Assembly: GCF_947179165.1 (NCBI RefSeq)
Contig: NC_077246.1
Location: forward strand, 66,318,921-66,382,920
Length of the DNA: 64,000 bases
Source of the DNA: Solanum dulcamara
Lineage: Eukaryota; Streptophyta; Magnoliopsida; Solanales; Solanaceae
Direction of reading: 5' to 3'
The position numbers and the translations under genes are program-made. The notes below the pieces were generated by a model. That model made no database searches, had not been told where the DNA came from, and worked only from the letters and a program-made list of their open reading frames with translations. Below are positions 1 to 9,986 of the stretch, piece after piece. The first letter of the stretch is position 1, and every line of letters begins with the position of its first letter.

Positions 1-1244
1 TTTCTCACCTTTTGCCAATCATCACTTTCAAGTACACCTGCAACACTTCCATCTTCACAAACATGATTAGCAAGATAAGTTGACAATCCACCATCTTCAA
101 GATCAAACCTATCAAATGCACTCTCAAAATATTGTGCAGCATCCAACATCAAGTAGGTCAAATTCCACCAGGTTGAAACATCTAAACATAATGACTTCTT
201 ACTGTCTATATTTTTTAATTCACAACATTCCACAAATTTTCTAATTCTTGTGGCAGATTTTCTAACATATTTTACCATTTGTCTAACATGTTTGATAGAT
301 GGACCAACTTCTTTCATGTCATCTTGCACAATAAGATTCAAAATGTGAGCCATACATCTCACGTGAAGATGGTTGCCACATTTCATGTTAGATCCCCAAT
401 TAACTATTTGTTTGTGTAACTCTTTCACCATGACATCATTAGAAGAAGCAGTATCTATAGTTATAGTGATTATTTTCTCCAATTTCCAATCAAGCAAACA
501 CTTACTAATACAACGGGCCATTTCGTCACCCTTATGACTAGTAACAACCTGAAAGTTTAAAATTCGTTTATGCAAAAGCCAATCACTATCAATAAAGTGT
601 ACTGTCAAACACATATAATTTATTCTCTGTATAGAAGTCCATGTGTCGGTGGTTAGACAAACTCTCGGTGATGTTTCTTTCAAATACTTCATAAACTTTT
701 GTCTCTCTTCACCAAAAACTACATAACAATCCCTAGTCACTATTCTACGGAAGGAAACTCGGAATAAAGGTTGGGTTTTTTTCATAAACTTCTTAAAACC
801 TTCCTTTGCAACAAAACGAAAAGGAATCTCATCAAGGATTAACATCTCAATTAAATCCCTTCGAGATACCTCTTGATCAAAAGTCCAAATTGTCCCATCA
901 CGCATTTCACCTTCTAATGGGAAGTTTAAATTTGATTGTTTATACTTAGAATTGGAAGTGTTAACCTTATTTGGATTTTTAGGACAAGTTTTAAAATGTT
1001 TATTCAGTCTACTTGTTCCATTTTTAGTTGAATAAGCTAAGAGAACTTTACCACAATGCTTGCACTTTGCTTTATTAATTTCATATTCTATGAGCTTATC
1101 ATAATGCGGCCAAGCAACAGATCTTGATTCAATAGCTTTCCTCTTCACAGTCACTGATTGTTTTTCAACTTCCGGTGTTGAATCAAAAGACTCAGTAAGA
1201 GCCAGAGGTGCGACATTAGTTGTTCGACTTGATTTATCTTCCAT
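1..1244 (-). CDS. hAT-family transposase with BED zinc finger, partial (C-terminus beyond window)
   Basis: Reading the minus strand from the ATG at 1244-1242 gives 414 uninterrupted codons to the window edge. Residues 45-87 form a BED zinc finger: W45, the pair C61/C64, then H83 and C87. D200 lies in a DTWTS motif and D264 in a TIDTASSND motif; these match the first two acidic residues of the hAT catalytic core. A CMAHILNL block (about 298-305) and an STWWNLTYLML block (about 358-368) are typical of the plant RICESLEEPER/Tam3-like clade. Known hAT transposases of this clade are about 650-700 aa and end in a dimerisation domain, so roughly a third is missing off the left edge. The enzyme would bind element ends and cut and paste DNA in the nucleus. 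No stop or frameshift is visible, unlike the second hAT in this window. Confidence 0.93.
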   Translation of the reverse strand, partial: MEDKSSRTTNVAPLALTESFDSTPEVEKQSVTVKRKAIESRSVAWPHYDKLIEYEINKAKCKHCGKVLLAYSTKNGTSRLNKHFKTCPKNPNKVNTSNSKYKQSNLNFPLEGEMRDGTIWTFDQEVSRRDLIEMLILDEIPFRFVAKEGFKKFMKKTQPLFRVSFRRIVTRDCYVVFGEERQKFMKYLKETSPRVCLTTDTWTSIQRINYMCLTVHFIDSDWLLHKRILNFQVVTSHKGDEMARCISKCLLDWKLEKIITITIDTASSNDVMVKELHKQIVNWGSNMKCGNHLHVRCMAHILNLIVQDDMKEVGPSIKHVRQMVKYVRKSATRIRKFVECCELKNIDSKKSLCLDVSTWWNLTYLMLDAAQYFESAFDRFDLEDGGLSTYLANHVCEDGSVAGVLESDDWQKVR

Positions 1245-2455
1245 CTAAACATAAAAGAGATTACAAATGTTATAAGACATAAATTGGAAGTGTAAAACAA
1301 AATAAAAAAAGAACAGATATCATCTTGCTCACCTCTAAATAGTGAATTTTGATAGAACAATTTGCGCTAAACCTATGTAGCAATTCCACAAAAAGATTAG
1401 ACCTTAGGTTCTATTGATTCTGAAAATTCCACAAGATAGAACAACTTGATAAAATGAGAAGATTGTTTTTTTTGTTGTTCTGAAAACTAAAAATTATGCC
1501 CCACTGGCACTAGATACGATGGTAACATTTTTGGATCAGCAGTTGCGTGCATTCATGTTTAGGATTTAGGCAAAATTGTTGTTTTGTTGTACTTGCATGT
1601 CTTCTTCATAATATATTATCAAAATCCCCTTAAATGAAGCATGATCAGATGAAGATGGTATCAGAAGGTTTTAAAACATCTTTATAATGTGACGCTGTGA
1701 CTCAATTTTATCCTTGTAAACACCGTTCGTTTATTTTTTTAAAATGGAACACTTAATATTCTTATACAATAAAAATTCTATGCAAAAATTAACATTAATC
1801 ATACAACACCTTTACTGTGGTCTATGAAGGACGAGCAGAGAAATCTGAAGATGCTACGTCGGCACGTCGCTGCCTCTGTGAAGGAGTGAACTGTGAAGCA
1901 CTAAAAGACTGAAGCCTGAAAGTTGTGAAGGAGACCAAGGACTGAAGCACTGATTCACTGAAGACTGAAGAGTGACATCATCAAATGCTCGACATCGCCA
2001 ATCTTAACGGCAAGTTTTAATATCACTGAAGACGACAAGACGCTAGCTGCAGCTGGTAGTGGTAGATGCCTTTGTATTTGTGAATTGTGAATACAAGTAT
2101 ACAACTAGGGGTGAGCGTTCACTTAGGGAGTTAGGGTTACTTAGGATTTCATTTGGGTTTGGACCTAAACATTTATCGATAATGGGCCTTTTGCCCTTTT
2201 CTACACTCCTTTAGGCTTTAGCCCAACAGAATATATCAATATAACGGGCTGCTAATTCTCATTTAAATTCGGTATTTGGTATTTCCTGAATACCGAACGG
2301 TATAAATATAAATACCGAATACCGAACCCGAATACCGAAAATATGATTTTTGTTCTCAAATACCGAACCAAATTACCGAATTACCGAATACCGAAATACC
2401 GAAGTAGCCGGTTCGGTTCGGTAATTTGGTTTTTGGTATTTTATGCCCACCCCTA
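1..2455 (-). mobile_element. hAT transposon, 5' portion (left part beyond window)
   Basis: The element contains the transposase above plus about 1.2 kb of 5' region. Its terminus at 2455 reads, inward on the minus strand, TAGGGGTGGGCATAAAATAC, a usual hAT end. The 200 bp inside (about 2265-2445) is packed with direct and inverted copies of TACCGAA and TTCGGTA, the sub-terminal motif array expected for hAT transposase binding. Between array and ATG lies a CTTCAG/CTTCAC-rich stretch (about 1815-2040), probably an untranslated leader, then AT-rich sequence probably containing an intron. The 8 bp outside the end (2456-2463, ATTGTTGA) should be the target duplication, but the partner is outside the window. 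The sequence beyond continues an older LTR, so the hAT landed in a retrotransposon remnant. Confidence 0.85.
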
Positions 2456-2755
2456 ATTGTTGAGTATTATCTTTCTTTTAAGGTAGCAATGGACATGTCA
2501 TTGGCACTATCTAAGGGTATTAGAGGCTTCATAGACAGAGTTTAATGATGTAATTGGAGTAGTTCTCCTTTGAAACTACTTCTTCTAAAAAACTTCTTCT
2601 TTCATTAGATGTTGTTAATGAAGAGCCCATATAAGTATTCTTATTAAGTCTTCTGCTGATGAACGAATAAGTGATAAGACCAAGTGGTTCTCTCAGAGGT
2701 CAGAGATGGTTTCTGAGTGCCGGTCACGCCTAGGGTACCCTCTCGGAACGTGACA
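2456..2755 (+). repeat. 3'-end fragment of a Ty3/gypsy LTR
   Basis: About 300 bp resembling the last part of the solo LTR at 15756-19196: shared blocks are ATGGACATGTCATTGGCAC, AGGCTTCATAGAC, AAGTCTTCTGCTGAT and a final TAGGGTACCCTC followed by GTGACA. It ends with the LTR-type CA at 2755. The hAT insertion at 2455 removed or displaced its upstream part. No coding content. Confidence 0.7.
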
Positions 2756-2933
2756 ACAACATGACAGAATAACTCACCCTTGGAATTTGAACAAGCTTCT
2801 ACTCTTCTAAATGAGGTCTCTCCGCATCCTGCTGAATATGCCCTATACTCAACAAAACACAAAGCAAGAGTAGTATCAGTACACAAAACATTGGTGTACC
2901 AGTAAGATCACGCGGTTAGCTAGTAAGCGGATC

Positions 2934-2936
<3 letters not shown>

Positions 2937-2983
<47 letters not shown>

Positions 2984-3013
2984 ATAGATAGATAGATAGA
3001 TAGAGAGAGAGAA
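2937..3013. repeat. compound microsatellite (TA)n-(TAGA)n-(GA)n
   Basis: About 42 bp of pure TA dinucleotide is followed by six TAGA units and then a short GA tract. It is a typical slippage locus inside a retrotransposon remnant and likely variable between accessions. Confidence 0.95.
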
Positions 3014-3691
3014 TAAGTCGACTAATCTCACGTTTAACCATATTCAGCCATATCACAACTAAATATCTTCCACTTGCTATAACTTCACACAAGGGTCCTC
3101 TCAAGGGACCTATAAATAGTCATGTCGGAAAGTGACCCCCGGTCCAAATATGAGTCAAAATGTGACATCCGATCCAATTATGTGTTGGATGTGACATTCG
3201 ATCCAAACATACCACAATCACAAATACATTCAGCATTTACAGCATTATACCACCAAGAACAGGTTTATCACAAAAACAGGCCATCAAGTGATCATTTCAC
3301 ACATAATCTAGCATGTTTCCCTATTCATATACATATATGCATATCATGAAGCAATTTAACAAGCATATGAAACACATACGGAAAACTAGACCAGTACTAC
3401 CTCAAATTCAAGCTTCAACAACTTTACAATGCAAGAGTCTTTCCTTTTCGGGTTCGTTCTTTTCGTTCCTGGTCTAGAAATAGTAAATATATATAAAGGA
3501 TCAATATAATAGTCAAACTATAATGAAAATAACACAATTCTCATCCTAAGCTAAACCGATGATCCTAACCCCATCCTAGGGCTATTTCTCACCTCCCCCA
3601 ATGATTTCTAACCATAGTTTCTAGGTTCTAGGAAACAAAGAATGAATTTAGGGAGTAAAATCCTTACCTTAAGTGTGGAAATTCATGAGTA

Positions 3692-3703
3692 GCTCTAATA
3701 CCA
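3692..3703 (-). promoter_or_regulatory. retrotransposon primer binding site (initiator-Met tRNA), degenerate
   Basis: On the minus strand this reads TGGTATTAGAGC, one base from the canonical plant iMet PBS TGGTATCAGAGC. It lies 2 bp from TGTAACGGCCC at 3706, which looks like the terminus of a 5' LTR. This supports a minus-strand LTR element whose LTR began at 3706 and is now decayed. Confidence 0.6.
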
Positions 3704-3705
3704 TT

Positions 3706-4651
3706 TGTAACGGCCCAACTCTATAGTGATATTGTTTTATTTGGGCCTAGATCCGCATGACTTTAAAATGCGTGACTACAGTATAAGGTGTGCTTACTTA
3801 TATACTCAATATATTTCATATGCTTTGTCGATGTGGCTCTTCTTATCCTAATCTGGGATGTCACGTGGTGTGTGTGTAGAAAATAAGTAATTTTTAATTT
3901 TTTATTTTTATTTTAAAAGTAGTTTTTTATTAGTTTTCTATTAATTTATTTTTAAATTATTATTTTGCACTCAAATGCAACATGTATTTTTAAATAGTCA
4001 CCATGTCATGTCATCTGCGAGTGTATTACACACTTTATAATTTTAGCTGATTGTCAAAAAAGTATCAAAATGACATATTGAGTCATATTAGAGATGTTTA
4101 AAATGAACAATGTCTACTTGAATTGTCTAAGTGAAAATTGATCCCAATTTTAAGATTTTGCTGATGGATTCCGCCTTAAATTTATTCTGAAATACTGGGA
4201 AAAAAAATCAACCAAAAAAATAAAAAGTTTCAGTCGAAATTCAAAAATCCGCAACATAATAACTACACAACCACAAAACATTTGACATATATAACTAAAC
4301 TTGCATGTCAAAAAATTGCCCCAAACCCTTGAAATAAATCAAATATAACATGAACTACAAAACCTATACTTTTAAGTTATGTTAAGTATTTTTTATTTTC
4401 ATAAAATTCAACAATTAGAATTTGATAAATAACTGACGAATAAAATATTTATTTTTGACAAATTTAAAGGACCAACACTACTCATCGTGTAATACTTATG
4501 AGACTACTCCAAACTTACCATCTAAGATAATGGACCATTTTGGGCATTTTCTTCATAATGGGCCAACAGCCTAGCTCTAATGTTCCATGATATGTCATGG
4601 GTCATGTCTTATTATATTCATAATATTTTTTTTGTATAGCTAATTGAAATC
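3706..4651. other. AT-rich spacer upstream of MLP-1, with a probable LTR remnant at its left end
   Basis: The first 160 bp or so (TGTAACGGCCC onward) probably belong to the 5' LTR paired with the PBS at 3692. The rest is AT-rich, without coding potential, recognisable repeats or RNA genes, and includes the 5' flank of MLP-1. Confidence 0.5.
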
Positions 4652-4658
4652 TATATAA
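4652..4658 (+). promoter_or_regulatory. TATA box of MLP-1
   Basis: TATATAA lies 66 bp before the MLP-1 start codon and corresponds in position and context (CTATATAA) to the box at 9910 before MLP-2. Confidence 0.6.
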
Positions 4659-4820
4659 TGACTTTAATTTCTATCCATTTCATCGCCAATTCATTGCACA
4701 ACTCTTTTAAAGAAAATATGGGTGTGAAAGGCAAGTTGATTGCTTCAATAGAAGTGAAGTGTGAAGGACATTCAATTCTTGACATTTTTCATACCAAACC
4801 TCATCATATACCTAACATAA

Positions 4821-5266
4821 TGTTATGGCCCGCCACTTGATCTTGAAGAAGGTAGAAGAATCTAAAGTCTTAGAGAAGTTAGTGGAAGACTCTAGATCCT
4901 TATAGAAACTTGTGGAGAAGTCTTGAGAGACTTAGAATTCTCTAGAGTGTGTAGAGAATTCTAGAGAGGGACTTCTTTGTAAATATGGAGGGACTTGTAT
5001 AACAATTTTTATTTACACTTGAGCCCCTTAGGAGTAGTATAAATAGAGGGGGCATTCATTTGTAGCAATCCATCAAGCAAACAAGCATTCTTCAAAAGCA
5101 ATACAAAAGCCTTCTTCATAAAAACTCTCTTGTCTTTCTTACAATCTAGTGTTCCCTTAGCGATCTAGTCTTAAAGGCTTACTTGAGCTTACAAGATCGT
5201 GAAAGATTCATGAGTAAGTTGTCAAGTGCCGCACGGAGGTCTTAGTTGAAGTCTAAGTCCGTGACA
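4821..5266 (+). mobile_element. solo LTR (446 bp) inserted in MLP-1 exon 1
   Basis: The insert begins TGTTATGGCCCGCC and ends GTCCGTGACA, so it has the TG...CA ends of an LTR. Its flanks share ATAA (4817-4820 and 5267-5270), within a 5-bp pair CATAA/AATAA with one mismatch. Inside are TATAAATAG at 5038-5046, likely the LTR promoter box, and a pyrimidine-rich leader. There is no internal coding sequence, so it is probably a solo LTR left by LTR-LTR recombination. It is in the same orientation as the gene. Confidence 0.85.
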
Positions 5267-5354
5267 ATAAGCCCTAGCAAAATACTAAGTTTTGAGTTTC
5301 ATGAAGGTGAAGACATAAAAGTTGGTTCAGTTGTGAGTTGGAAATATAACGATG

Positions 5355-6121
5355 GTAATATATACTCACTTTCCCTCTCTCTGCATATATGAATCAATTT
5401 TTGACGTTTAGGTGTGTTTGATTTTAGGAGATAATCAATTTTCAAGAGATAGAGTAACCATTTTACATTTAAAAAGAAAAAATGACTTCTGTCATTTGTG
5501 GGAAAAGTCATTTCTCTTATAAGTATGGTAACTTTTCAAATCATATTACTTGCTCCCAAAAGTTTATGTACTCTATAAGTTTCAACGGGTAATTATTATT
5601 ATATGCAACATAAAAATGTGCTAAATCACTAAAATTGTAACGAGTAGTACTCTAAGTTCTTAACCCATATTTGCTTAAGAGATATGAGTTCAGTTCACAT
5701 GTAACTTTTTGCTGGATGAAATAAGATGCACATCCAATTGTGGATGTAATTTATTATAAAAATATGAGTTCAGTTGTGAAAATATAAATATTGTTGGCCA
5801 TCAAATTGTAATTCTGAATCCATCTTTCGACATTATTAATCTTTGATAATAAATTTGTTTACCATAACACACTCCAATTTTCTGAATTATGATTTAACTT
5901 TAATATATACTTTCCACAAAGTATCTTTTACTCCCCAATCAAATACCGTAAGACATTGTATAAATATTTTCAAGATTTCATTGGAGAAAATGAAAAACAA
6001 GGGAAAACGTAAAGAAATGAGCTAAAAATATGTAATTGTGAATGTTTATATCTTTTATGAGGGTTTGAAAGATGAAATAGCCTATTTATATCTCTTATAT
6101 TTTTGAGTTCATTGATGGTAG
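5355..6121 (+). other. MLP-1 intron (767 bp)
   Basis: The boundaries are GTAATA at 5355 and TAG at 6119-6121. It splits a codon after its first base, as in MLP-3. It is AT-rich, with no inserted element recognised. Confidence 0.8.
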
Positions 6122-6375
6122 ATGGAAAGGATAAGATTGCAAAGAAAATGATTGAAGCCATTGATCCTGAAACTAAAACAATCACTTGGAAAGTGATTGG
6201 TGGAGATCTGTTAGAATCATACGATTCTTTCACTATTATCACATCATGTGATCACCAATGGACTACATGGACATTTCTGTACGAGAAGAAAACTGAAGAA
6301 ATCCCAGAACCTCTTGTTCTATTGGATTTTGTGCTTGATCTGACAAAAGATATAGAGGGTCACCTACTCAAGTAA

Positions 6376-8087
6376 CAATACATCAGTTAAACTCAATGGA
6401 GCCACAGTTATACGTATCAAAACATGTGTGTGTTTACACACATACATATGTATGTGTGTTTGTGTTATATTGGCTAGATAGTTCAAACTAGCTAGCTACT
6501 GTGTAAAATAAATAATATTGTGTTTGAGGATAATATATTACATATGTACTCCCACTCCTTCTAGGGATGTATTTCCAATGTTCGATATATGTAAGATATC
6601 ATGAATAATTGCTAGTTTGAAATTTACCTATAACAAAAACAGAATATTTAAAAGCGTGTCATTCTCATTCTTTTGCTGTCAATTATTTTGTTGGGTTTCA
6701 TTACATTTATGAAATGTTCCTTCTGTGGTATTGACGAATAGACGATCATACTGTGTCTTGTGAAGTTTAAAAATGGACATGATTTTTGTGAATATCTAAT
6801 GCTTAGCAGTTACTTATGTTACATTTCTTATAAAATCATAAAATGGTAGATATTTAAAAAAAATATAAAAGAAAAATACAAGGATTAAATATAAAAAAAA
6901 AATTAATACAAGAAACTTCTGACAGCATACACACATTCGCTCGTATGAAAAATGATTTTTTTTGGAAAAATCATATGAAAGTTTCAACAAGCATCAATCG
7001 ATATTTTCTCATTAGTCAAAAATTATCTAGGAATTTGAGCCAAATCTTCAATATTTTCCACAAGTGTCATTAAATGGTTTTTGGGCAACCGTCACCAAAA
7101 TTTTATACACTCAAATCACACTTCACTGTTGATGTAACATATGTAGTCATATGCAATAGCTGGGGTCGAATCTACAAAAAAATATGTGAGAAATTTTTTC
7201 AAGATTACATAATGGTACATCTATCCTACTTATAGTCGATTTCTAATCCGTAAAAGTTGTAGAGATTGATTATTGTAAATTATATTAATAAAACAGAAAG
7301 TAAATATGTTTTGTAAACTTATAAGATTGAAACACTATGATTGTCTCTCCACAATGAATTGATTTCACGCTTCGGTAATCATGCAACTACAGGCACTTAA
7401 AGTTATAGATATGCACTTAGTCTCCTGCACTATCACCCAGTCTCTTTCGAATTCGTGAATGATTTATTTACATATGATGCTTTCGCAATAATATGCATTA
7501 TTGACAATAAGAGCGATCGATTATGCTTAGTAGATTCAATTATGTCTAATATAAATCTATCAAACAAGGGCTGATGCCCCGAGTTCATGCAGATTTTCTT
7601 TTACCAAATTCTAACGTTGCTTCAGATGAGAAGGAAGCTTCTCACAGATATTGACTGCATCTGATAACCAACGGGTGTTTTTTCAACGATCAACATAGAT
7701 GTCATCGAAACCCGCACTTCCTAATCTATATATTTAAATATTACTGCGTAGGTTAAAATACTCACAAGTTAACCATTATAATCATCAATAAGATATCAAG
7801 TGTGATTGTGGATAAAATGTTGTACATAAACACTCAATTCACCTCTTTCGAGGATGAGAGATTGAATAAACAGTTATTGGAATAGTCAATAATGTTTGGG
7901 ATATTGCTAGGAATATAATTCTCATGTTAGATTGTTAGTAGTGAATCCTTTTTGTATGTGTTTAAATTTCTACATGAAAATTTTGTACAACTATAATAGG
8001 TTTGATTTATTGTACCTCCAAATACTCGCAGGTTTTACACTACATGTGTTATTGACATGATAAATAAGGATTGTACAAATTTCATAG
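6376..8087. other. MLP-1 3' UTR and downstream AT-rich spacer
   Basis: The first 220-250 bp match the 3' flanks of MLP-2 and MLP-3 (shared blocks around the CTAGCTAG region, AAATAAATAATATTG and ATATATGTAAG), so they are likely UTR. A (CACATA)/(TGTGTG)-rich patch lies at about 6423-6464. From about 6640 to 8087 I see AT-rich sequence with no gene or familiar repeat. Confidence 0.5.
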
Positions 8088-8335
8088 TATTAAGAGCTAA
8101 TTACATCCTATTTATATTTATTTTTTCAAATTACAAAAGTCCCTTAAATTGGTGGAACTCGGATACATCCCAAAACGTTCTAATACATCGTGTCTCGGTT
8201 TCGGATACATCCTGATACATCGCGTCTCGATTTTTGATACATTCCTCTATGTCCCGATACATCATGTATGTCCCTATACATCACGTAAAGTAATGTATCC
8301 GATGTCCCGATACATCACATAATTTTTTTAAATGA
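8088..8335 (-). repeat. GATACATC-rich interspersed repeat, copy 1
   Basis: The block holds many GATACATC / GATGTATC octamers in both orientations, preceded by AGAGCTAATTACATCCTATT and a CAAATTACAAAAGTCC segment. The reverse complement of the same arrangement lies at about 36335-36595. It is therefore a dispersed element, probably a MITE-like or other non-autonomous repeat, whose class I cannot name. Confidence 0.65.
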
Positions 8336-8942
8336 TAGAAAATTTTAGAGAATATAGTCAAATAAATTGTATACTTAGGTAATTTTCCCACATGAATGTT
8401 GCTTTGGGCCTAGCCCATCAAAGATGTTGGAAATTGGGTTTTGAGTCATGCCCCACTCTATATGGGTTGATCCGGTCCATTTGTATGTGATCTGATCCAG
8501 TTAACTTGCAAGTAAAGAAGGAACATACATGAAACTAAAAACAATAAATAAGGCACATAGAATTCGGATAGCAGGCTTGGAATATAATAGCTTGAAACGC
8601 TTAGATTTTTTGTATCTAAATAAATAGTTTTTTTGTATCATTTTATGTGGCACGGTGTTTAAAATTAAAAAAGAAGACTTTTGAAATTTGTGGTCTAATT
8701 TTTTTTAGATATTTGTATGGCTTGTAAATCATTAGATTAAGGGTAAAATAAGAATTTTAAAATTAAATTATTTCCAATTATAGTAAAATGACATTCTTTT
8801 CTGGAACGAAATAAAATGAAAAGATGTCACATAAAATAGAATGGAGAGAATAGTCGACGCACAAAAAAAAAATAAGACACGGCATTGATTCACAAAAAAG
8901 GTAGTATTATCAGTAGTTCTAAGTTTGGAATCGTTAATTAGG
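8336..8942. other. AT-rich spacer with a degraded Stowaway-like MITE
   Basis: No gene is seen. The stretch ending near 8853 (TCACATAAAATAGAATGGAG) resembles the terminus of plant Tc1/mariner-derived Stowaway MITEs; the matching left end, perhaps near 8600, is too decayed to place. Confidence 0.35.
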
Positions 8943-9000
8943 CAGTTAGATGTTCAAAATTCATTTCTGCATGGACACATTAAAGAGGAAATTTATCTAT
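8943..9000 (+). pseudogene. relic of a Ty1/copia reverse transcriptase
   Basis: One frame reads QLDVQNSFLHGHIKEEIYL, which matches the conserved QLDVxxAFLHGxLxEExYM block of plant copia reverse transcriptases. Only about 58 bp is recognisable. It lies just upstream of the promoter segment that is duplicated at 25395. Confidence 0.75.
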
Positions 9001-9446
9001 TTTCTTTTAGGAAAGAAAAGTAACTAATTAGTACTCGAAATTAAACATGAAAGGAACAACTAATCAAGAAACAGTAAAGCTTGCTAGTCTAGATTTAGCA
9101 CAAGAGATATTGCATATGATCTCTTATAACAAAATCTTGCATTGTGTGTACGTTTACTGCAAAATTAAAAAAAATATTAAAAATTTGTAGTAGATAGGAG
9201 ACAAAATCACCATCATGCAAATCTTTATGGATGTACATTATATTTTCTGTTACATATAATTGACTTGTTTGATAAAGATGATTTTTGACACAATAGTTAT
9301 CATATGCAATTGTCTTCTTATAATAGTAAAATTATAGTTCGTCACATTGTGATCCTTGACTTAATTAAGAAACTCATAGTTGTAAACCTAATCTTGACTA
9401 TAAAATGAATATACCTTAACTATTAGCTTATCTAAATCGTTTTGTT
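9001..9446 (+). repeat. MLP-2 upstream segment, duplicated at 25395-27160
   Basis: About 9002-9105 matches 25395-25510 and about 9184-9440 matches 26838-27120, in the same order and orientation. Shared blocks include ATGAAAGGAACAACTAATCA and GGAGACAAAATCACCATCAT. The matching copy leads into the MLP-4 fragment, so this is a segmental duplication of gene plus promoter. Confidence 0.8.
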
Positions 9447-9745
9447 GGTCTCCTAATATGGTCTTGGACAAATCTTCCTTCATGAACTAGTTTTTGGGGT
9501 TGAGTTATGCTCAAGTGTCGTATCGTTAGATAATATCAGAGTCAGGCAAATTCCAATTTGTTGTTCATTGATAATTTGATATTGGGCCCTCTCTTATAAG
9601 TGTTCACGCTCTAGTTGAGGTCTCGATGTGGGGGGGAATGTTAAGATGTCCCACATTGGTAGAGGGATCGAAATTGATCTTCTTATATGAACTTGGACAA
9701 ACCTGCTCTCATGAGCTAAAGTTTGAGGTTAAGTTAGACACGTAT
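9447..9745 (+). mobile_element. TRIM-like mini-retrotransposon in the MLP-2 promoter
   Basis: Two direct repeats (about 9463-9507 and 9692-9736) share CTTGGACAAA, CATGA-CTA, TTGGGGTTGAGTTA/TTGAGGTTAAGTTA. After the left repeat is TAATATCAGAGT (9531-9542), a degenerate iMet primer binding site. Before the right repeat is a purine tract GTGGGGGGGAA (9628-9638) followed by TGTTAAGATGTCCCACATTG, an LTR-like start. LTR, PBS, about 100 bp of interior, PPT, LTR in 300 bp fits a terminal-repeat retrotransposon in miniature. The duplicated locus at about 27120-27155 lacks it, giving an empty-site comparison. The left LTR appears 5'-truncated. Confidence 0.62.
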
Positions 9746-9909
9746 CATATTTGATCTTTACAAATTCACCGTAAGTCAAATTAATAAGTTACTACTAAAA
9801 CCTAATTATACGAGAAATGAACCAACCCTAATCATTGAACCCCACGAGAAACATGATATAGATGTCGTCGATAATCCTTTCTACTACGCTTTCACAGCAT
9901 ACTAAAATC

Positions 9910-9916
9910 TATATAA
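9910..9916 (+). promoter_or_regulatory. TATA box of MLP-2
   Basis: TATATAA, in the context CTATATAAACAC, lies 77 bp before the start codon and aligns with the box of MLP-1. Confidence 0.65.
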
Positions 9917-9986
9917 ACACTATAACTTGCGAACATTTTCTCAACACCTCCTTTCTACAACATTTAGCTTTAGTTCAGAAAAAAAT

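Larger units (their letters stand above)
2756..3705 (-). repeat. Ty3/gypsy LTR/leader remnant in reverse orientation
   Basis: The stretch shares blocks with two other reverse-oriented remnants: the AGTAGTATCAGTAC block also at about 15090-15110, and the CATAATCTAGCAT...TTTCCCTATTCATATACA and GCATATCATGAAGCAATTTAA blocks also at about 21895-21955. It contains a degenerate array of about 25-30 bp units with GTGACA-CCCGATCCAA at 3119-3215. It ends at a primer-binding-site-like motif. No credible gene. Confidence 0.6.
4718..6375 (+). pseudogene. MLP-1: major-latex-protein-like gene (Bet v 1 superfamily) split by a solo LTR
   Basis: Exon 1 starts at the ATG at 4718 (MGVKGKLIAS...) and is interrupted after the PNI codons at 4820. 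It resumes at 5267-5270 and ends at 5354 before a GTAATA donor. Exon 2 is 6122-6375, after an acceptor ending GATGGTAG. Leaving out the insert, exons of 187 and 254 nt give 147 codons including the stop, in frame with no other lesion. The MLP/Bet v 1 fold is a small hydrophobic-ligand-binding START-like protein of about 150 aa. The EGxxVKVGSxVSWKY loop and the C-terminal TWTFLYEKKTEE helix region are clear. With the insert, translation from the ATG stops after 40 residues. Three related copies lie at 9987, 27321 and 45158. The clean frame outside the insert suggests the disruption is fairly recent. Confidence 0.88.
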
